This document shows, one piece after another, positions 59,501-64,000 of a stretch of 64,000 nt of DNA. The position numbers and the translations under genes were made by a program. This DNA is from Massilia mucilaginosa (GTDB lineage Bacteria > Pseudomonadota > Gammaproteobacteria > Burkholderiales > Burkholderiaceae_D), in contig NZ_WHJH01000039.1 in assembly GCF_011682145.1 (NCBI RefSeq), positions 1 to 64,000 of the forward strand, read 5' to 3'. The notes beneath the pieces were generated by a model. That model searched no databases. It saw only the letters and a program-made list of their open reading frames with translations, and was not told where the DNA came from. Every line of letters starts with the position of its first letter. Position 1 is the stretch's first letter.

Positions 59501-62500
59501 GGCCACCGCGCTGATGCTGGCGTACTTCCAGCGCGCCGCGCTGCCGGTCGCCGCACCCGTACTGCTGCTGTGGTTCTTCGCGCCGGTCGTGGCCTGGTGG
59601 ATCAGCCTTCCGCAAGAACGCGCCGCGACCGCCCTGTCGTCGCCGCAAACCATGTTCCTCGAAACGCTGGCGCGCAAGACCTGGAGCTTCTTCGAGACCT
59701 ACGTCACGGCGGAAGACAACTGGCTCGCGCCCGACAACATGCAGGAGCACCCGGTCAAGGTGGTTGCGCACCGCACCTCGCCGACCAATATCGGCATGGC
59801 GCTGCTGGCCAACCTGACCGCCTGGGACTTCGGCTTCATTACCACCGGGCGCCTGCTCAAGCGCACCCGCGACACGCTCAACACCATGGCGCGCATGGAG
59901 CGCTACCACGGTCACTTCTATAACTGGTACGACACGCTGACCCTCAATCCGCTGCATCCGATGTACGTGTCGGCGGTCGACAGCGGCAACCTGGCCGGCC
60001 ACCTGCTCACGCTGGCGCCGGGGTTGACCGCCTTGGCCGACCAGCCGATCGTCGGCAAGCAGACGCTCGACGGCATTTCCATCACCCTCAACGTGGTGCA
60101 GGAACACGCCGGCGAAGCGGGACCGGCCGTCAAGGCGGCGATCGACGCCATGCGCAGCCATTTGTCGGCCGACCGCGTGCGCGAAACCGAAAGCCTGCCG
60201 GGCATGGTGGCCGAACTGGGGCGCCTGTCCAGCTGCGCCGACGCCATTCTGGCCGCGATGCATCCGGTCGGTGAGCCGGCCCTGCAAGGCTGGGCCGACA
60301 AGCTCGCCGACCAATGCCACAGCGCGCGCGACGAACTGCTGCAATTCGCGCCGTGGATGCGCTCGGCCCAGGAATACGTGGTCGACACCAGCCTGACCCG
60401 CATTCCGACCCTGCGCGAGCTGGCCAATTTTGCCCTGACCGGCAGTGCCAGCACCGACCTGGCACCGAGCGAGCGCGAACGCCAGCAAACCCTGACCGAC
60501 CTGGTGGCAGAGGGCAGCACCCGCGCCGCCCAGCGTATCGAAGACATCAACCGCATGGCGTTTGAAGCGCGCGAGTTCGCGAACATGGACTTCCGCTTCA
60601 TGTACAACAGCACAACCAACCTGCTGGCGATCGGCTACAACGTCTCCGACCGCCGCCTGGACGCGGCCTGCTACGACTTGCTGGCGTCCGAAGTGCGCCT
60701 GTGCAGCTTCGTCGGCATCGCCCAGGGCCAGTTCCCGCAAGAGCACTGGTTCGCGCTGGGCCGCCAGCTGTGCATCATCGGCAACGAGCAACTGCTGCTG
60801 TCGTGGAGCGGCTCGATGTTCGAGTACCTGATGCCGCTGCTGGTCATGCCGACCTACCAGAATACTTTGCTCGACCAGACCTACCGTTCGGTCGTCAACG
60901 CGCAGATCGAATACGGCAAACAGCGCGACGTGCCGTGGGGGATTTCCGAATCCGGCTACAACACCGTCGACGCCAGCCTCAATTACCAGTACCGTGCCTT
61001 CGGCGTGCCGGGTACGGGCATGAAACGCGGCCTGGCCGACGACCTTGTCATCGCGCCGTACGCAACCATGATGAGCCTGATGGTCCATCCGGATGCGGCG
61101 GTCGAAAACCTGCAGCGCATGGCCGACCTGGGCTTCATGGGCAAGCATGGCTTCTACGAAGCGATCGACTACACCGCTGCGCGCCTGCCGCGCGGCCAGA
61201 CCTTTGCCGTGATCCGCTCCTTCATGGCGCACCATCAGGGCATGGGTTTCCTCGCGCTCAGCTACCTCCTGCACGACCGTCCGATGCAGCGCCGTTTCGA
61301 GTCCGACCCGCTGTTCCAGGCCACCATGCTGGTGCTGCAGGAGCGCGTGCCGCGCGCCGGCGCGTTTTACTCCAACACCGCCGAACTGGCCGCCATGCGC
61401 GCCCCGGCGCAGGAAGTATCGACCGCCGCCACCCGCATCATCGCCCAGACCACCACGGTGCAGCCGGAAGTGCAGCTGCTCTCGAATGGCCGCTACCATG
61501 TGATGGTCACCAGCGCCGGCGGCAGCTACAGCCGCTGGAAAGACCTGGCCGTGACGCGCTGGCGCGAAGATGGCACCTCCGACAACTGGGGTAACTTCTG
61601 CTACGTGCGCGATGTGGACAGCGGCCATTTCTGGTCGACCGCCTACCAGCCGACCCTGGTCGAGCCGCAATCGTATGAAGTCATCTTCTCGGAAGGGCGC
61701 GCCGAATTCCGCCGCCACGACCGGGGCCTGGACCTGTACACCGAAATCGTGGTCTCGCCGGAAGACGACATCGAGATGCGGCGTACCCGCATCACCAACA
61801 AGTCGAACGTCAAGCGCACCATCGAGTTCACCAGCTACGCCGAAGTGGTCATGGCGCCGGCCGCCGCCGACAATGCGCACCCGGCATTCAGCAAACTGTT
61901 CGTGCAGACCGAAATCCTGCGCAACGAGAATGCGATCCTGTGCACCCGCCGTCCGCGCGCCAAGGACGAGCAGATGCCATGGATGTTCAACCTGATGACG
62001 GTGCACGACGGCGCGCTGCTGGACGTGTCTTTCGAGACCAGCCGCAGCGAATTCCTCGGCCGCGCCAACAGCACGGTGGCCCCGCGCGCCATGCTCGAAC
62101 CCCAGCCGCTGGGCGGCAGCGAAGGCTCGGTGCTCGATCCGGTAGTCGCGATCCGCTACAAGGTCACGCTCGAACCCGACCAGATGGTGGTGCTCGATGT
62201 CGTGACCGGCATGACCGACACGCGCGAACAAGCGGTGCACCTGATCGACAAATACCAGGACCGCCATCTGGCCGACCGCGTGTTCGAACTGGCATGGACC
62301 CACAGCCAGGTCGTGCTGCGTCAATTGAACGCCACCGAATCGGACGCGCAGCTTTACAGCCGCCTGGCCAGCACGGTGATCTATCCGAATGCCTCGCTGC
62401 GCGCCGACGCCGGCATCCTGATCCGCAACCAGCGCGGCCAGTCGGGCCTGTGGGCGTATGCCATTTCGGGCGACCTGCCGATCGTACTGATGCAGATCAA

Positions 62501-64000
62501 GGACCCGGCCAACATCGACCTGGCGCGCCAGATGGTGCAGGCGCACGCCTACTGGCGCCTCAAGGGGCTGGTGGTCGACCTGGTCATCTGGTACGAAGAC
62601 CAGTCGGGTTACCGCCAGCTGCTGCACGACCAGATCATGGGCCTGATCGCTTCCGGCATCGACGCGCAGGCGATCGACCGTCCGGGCGGCATCTTCGTGC
62701 GCCTGCTCGACCAGATCGCGCAGGAAGACCGGGTGCTGATGCAGTCGGTGGCGCGCGCCATCATTTCGGACAGCAGCGGCACCTTGGCCGACCAGGTCAA
62801 GCGCGCCACCCCGGTGGCGCCGAAACTGCCGCTGCTGGCGGTCGAATCGCGCAACGAGGAATACCAGCCAAGGGCCGATATTCCAGTGGTCACGCGCGAC
62901 CTGATCCTGCACAACGGGCTGGGCGGCTTCAGCGCCGACGGCACCGAATACGTCATCCGCACCGATGCGCAGAACCGCACCCCGGCGCCGTGGGTCAACG
63001 TGCTGGCCAACCCGAACTTCGGCAGCGTTGTGTCGGAGAGCGGCCAGGCTTACACCTGGAGCGAAAACGCGCACGAATTCCGCCTCACGCCGTGGGCCAA
63101 CGACCCGGTGTCGGACAGCAGCGGCGAGACCTTCTATATCCGCGACGAGCAGACCGGCCGCTTCTGGTCGCCGACCGCGCTGCCGGTGCGCGCCGCCGGT
63201 GAATACATCACGCGCCACGGCTTCGGCTACAGCGTGTTCGAGCACAGCGAAGAGGGCATTCGCACCGAACTGTCCACCTTCGTCGCGCTCGACGCCTCGA
63301 TCAAGTACTCGGTCATCAAGATCCGCAACGACAGCACCGTGACGCGCCGCCTGTCGGCCACCGGCTACGTGGAGTGGGTGCTGGGCGACCTGCGCGCCAA
63401 GTCGGCGATGCACGTCACCACCGAGCAGGATCCGATGAGCGGCGCGATCTTTGCGCGCAATGCCTACAACACCGAGTTCACGGGCCGCGTGGGATTCTTC
63501 CACGTCGACGCGCAGCAAAAGTCGTTCACCGCCGACCGTAACGAATTCATCGGCCGCAACCGCACCCTGGCCAGTCCAGCGGCGATGGGACGCGCGCGCC
63601 TGTCCGGCAAGATCGGCGCCGCGCTCGATCCGTGCGCCGCGCTGCAGGTGATGGTGGAACTGCAACCGGGCCAGGAACGCGAGCTGGTGTTCATGCTCGG
63701 TGTCGGTGGCCGCCGCAATGCGGACGCCAGCGGGCTGGTACAGAAATACAGCGGCAGCGCCGCCGCCGCGGCCTCGCTGGCGATGGTGCGCAAGCACTGG
63801 GACCACACGCTCGGCGCGATCCAGGTGCAAACCCCGGATCCATCGATGGACGTGATCGCCAACGGCTGGCTGATGTACCAGACCATCGCCTGCCGCCTGT
63901 GGGCGCGCAGCGGCTACTACCAGTCCGGCGGCGCCTTCGGCTTCCGCGACCAGCTGCAGGATGCGATGTCGATGATCCACACCGAACCGCACCTGCTGCG
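56562..64000 (+). CDS. Cyclic beta-1,2-glucan synthase (GT84/GH94 type), partial
   Basis: This open frame runs off the right edge (2479 complete codons in the window). The start is probably TTG 56562, preceded by GAGG, giving NQENTKLADTLYAW; GTG 56529 is the alternative. The large inner-membrane enzyme has membrane helices near 423-445, 452-476, 848-890 and 971-1013. The GT84 domain carries the DTD motif (657-659) in TLDTDTQLPRDAARQ. A glucoamylase-like region has MERYHGHFYNWYDT near 1114 and YGISESGYNTVDASLNYQY. A GH94-like phosphorylase region follows. ChvB/NdvB homologues polymerise UDP-glucose into periplasmic cyclic glucans for osmotic adaptation and host interaction. Confidence 0.9.
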   Translation, partial: MNQENTKLADTLYAWRNVHDGERHAGDDVPLRSELFSAAQMAMHGKHLASTHKLSERSGPDRLLPRLTENAAIITDTCSELTAAIKAGRQITPASEWLLDNFYLVEEQIRIARRHLPKDYSKELPRLANDEADGNPRVYQIALEIISHGDGRVDPESLSRFVDAYQEVATLKLGELWAIPIMLRLALIENLRRVAARVYDNRAQRDRANTWADQMAETAEKNPSDLILLVADMARSGQPMNSGFVAELARRLQGQSPALTLALQWVTTRLADAGLTIEQQIQAEIGQQAADQVSISNSIGSLRFLGTMDWQEFVETMSAVEQTLRQDPAGTYGKMEFATRDNYRHVIEKLAKRSDFTEVQVAETALELATANRSPAAGGLDERTRHIGYYLIGSGQDQLEKRLAVRNPPIEALNKSGRASPLSTYLGGIVVLTLLFTGTAIIHARADGVDDWMLIVLGILALLGSSQLALALVNFMATQLTRPHPLPRMDFKEGIPTDARSMVVVPTLLYSRDNVASLCEALEVRYLANRDPNLRFCLLTDFVDAPKQHMPGDDELVEQARATIDELNAKYGCDVDEEVLGPDGEPTMARCHLLPFLLLHRPRMWSASENAWIGFERKRGKLAALNAFLRGGARDQFSMVAGSTDGLANVRYVITLDTDTQLPRDAARQFIATMAHPLNRPTLDKDGRRVVEGYGILQPRVAAALPGDTASRYEHLCGGEPGIDPYTRTVSDVYQDVFYEGSFVGKGIYDVDTFETVLGNRLPDNQILSHDLLEGCYVRAGLLSDAQLYEEYPARYSDDVSRRHRWIRGDWQLAGWLLPRVPGANGKREANPLSALSRWKLFDNLRRSLIATTLTALLIFSWALMPTPLFWTLGVLSVIFLPTFFSAMFDIIEKPHDVLWEQHLATAFKSARLMFGHSALQLAFLPYEAYFSLDAIVRASWRMLVTRRRLLEWRPSSLNRSSTDMESNWRSMWISPLLAVATALMLAYFQRAALPVAAPVLLLWFFAPVVAWWISLPQERAATALSSPQTMFLETLARKTWSFFETYVTAEDNWLAPDNMQEHPVKVVAHRTSPTNIGMALLANLTAWDFGFITTGRLLKRTRDTLNTMARMERYHGHFYNWYDTLTLNPLHPMYVSAVDSGNLAGHLLTLAPGLTALADQPIVGKQTLDGISITLNVVQEHAGEAGPAVKAAIDAMRSHLSADRVRETESLPGMVAELGRLSSCADAILAAMHPVGEPALQGWADKLADQCHSARDELLQFAPWMRSAQEYVVDTSLTRIPTLRELANFALTGSASTDLAPSERERQQTLTDLVAEGSTRAAQRIEDINRMAFEAREFANMDFRFMYNSTTNLLAIGYNVSDRRLDAACYDLLASEVRLCSFVGIAQGQFPQEHWFALGRQLCIIGNEQLLLSWSGSMFEYLMPLLVMPTYQNTLLDQTYRSVVNAQIEYGKQRDVPWGISESGYNTVDASLNYQYRAFGVPGTGMKRGLADDLVIAPYATMMSLMVHPDAAVENLQRMADLGFMGKHGFYEAIDYTAARLPRGQTFAVIRSFMAHHQGMGFLALSYLLHDRPMQRRFESDPLFQATMLVLQERVPRAGAFYSNTAELAAMRAPAQEVSTAATRIIAQTTTVQPEVQLLSNGRYHVMVTSAGGSYSRWKDLAVTRWREDGTSDNWGNFCYVRDVDSGHFWSTAYQPTLVEPQSYEVIFSEGRAEFRRHDRGLDLYTEIVVSPEDDIEMRRTRITNKSNVKRTIEFTSYAEVVMAPAAADNAHPAFSKLFVQTEILRNENAILCTRRPRAKDEQMPWMFNLMTVHDGALLDVSFETSRSEFLGRANSTVAPRAMLEPQPLGGSEGSVLDPVVAIRYKVTLEPDQMVVLDVVTGMTDTREQAVHLIDKYQDRHLADRVFELAWTHSQVVLRQLNATESDAQLYSRLASTVIYPNASLRADAGILIRNQRGQSGLWAYAISGDLPIVLMQIKDPANIDLARQMVQAHAYWRLKGLVVDLVIWYEDQSGYRQLLHDQIMGLIASGIDAQAIDRPGGIFVRLLDQIAQEDRVLMQSVARAIISDSSGTLADQVKRATPVAPKLPLLAVESRNEEYQPRADIPVVTRDLILHNGLGGFSADGTEYVIRTDAQNRTPAPWVNVLANPNFGSVVSESGQAYTWSENAHEFRLTPWANDPVSDSSGETFYIRDEQTGRFWSPTALPVRAAGEYITRHGFGYSVFEHSEEGIRTELSTFVALDASIKYSVIKIRNDSTVTRRLSATGYVEWVLGDLRAKSAMHVTTEQDPMSGAIFARNAYNTEFTGRVGFFHVDAQQKSFTADRNEFIGRNRTLASPAAMGRARLSGKIGAALDPCAALQVMVELQPGQERELVFMLGVGGRRNADASGLVQKYSGSAAAAASLAMVRKHWDHTLGAIQVQTPDPSMDVIANGWLMYQTIACRLWARSGYYQSGGAFGFRDQLQDAMSMIHTEPHLL

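Noticed and set aside
56583-63992. Minus-strand open frame of 2469 codons
   Set aside because: Its translation is low-complexity, rich in Arg, His, Gln and Val, with no domain pattern. The plus strand in the same place encodes clear GT84/GH94 motifs.

Overview
The window reads as chromosomal DNA of a high-GC betaproteobacterium. The protein sequences and gene content (tuf, tRNA-Trp, secE, nusG, rplKAJL and rpoBC, followed by a GC-rich metabolic region with TonB, RND and DUF885 genes) suggest the Oxalobacteraceae, near Massilia, Duganella or Janthinobacterium. This placement comes from recognising sequence character; no search was run.

Layout. 1-12887 is the transcription and translation block: the end of tuf, tRNA-Trp(CCA), secE, nusG, rplK, rplA, an L10-type leader, rplJ, rplL, rpoB, rpoC and a strong terminator. 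Several spacers in this block carry palindromic repeats that look mobile. 13084-16579 holds poorly known genes (a DUF7660-like gene, an unrecognised gene, a protein with an apparent internal repeat, two small membrane proteins) and an L,D-transpeptidase. 16576-18911 is a LysR regulator facing a pirin-DoxX pair, followed by an array of 79-bp palindromes.

19133-35030 is the most interesting part. A six-gene leftward operon with overlapping or nearly touching genes (PduX-like GHMP kinase, divergent cysteine-synthase-like PLP enzyme, ATP-grasp ligase fused to a DUF4213/DUF364-like domain, MFS exporter, RND adaptor, RND pump) faces a Fur-family regulator gene. Just beyond it, a three-gene ABC transporter operon with DUF3526-type permeases faces a TonB-dependent siderophore-type receptor. 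Both divergent promoter regions carry the same Fur-like operator, with A/T-rich half-sites separated by 8 bp and a shared GAGAA core, placed on good sigma-70 promoters. I infer a metal-regulated system that makes, exports and takes up a small metallophore without NRPS or NIS synthetases. The product is not known to me.

35136-45035 holds TerB, two M28-type peptidases, a TonB protein, a response regulator / periplasmic binding protein / histidine kinase operon, and an M14-family carboxypeptidase. 45042-53434 holds two DUF885 proteins, a possible small RNA, a DUF3817 protein, a regulator with a SufR-like cysteine cluster facing an MFS pump operon, a TPR protein and a branched-chain amino acid-type binding protein. 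53503-56249 is an Lrp/AsnC regulator facing a cysteine desulfurase / degenerate metallo-beta-lactamase / rhodanese fusion. 56562 to the window end is most of a cyclic beta-1,2-glucan synthase with no stop codon inside the window.
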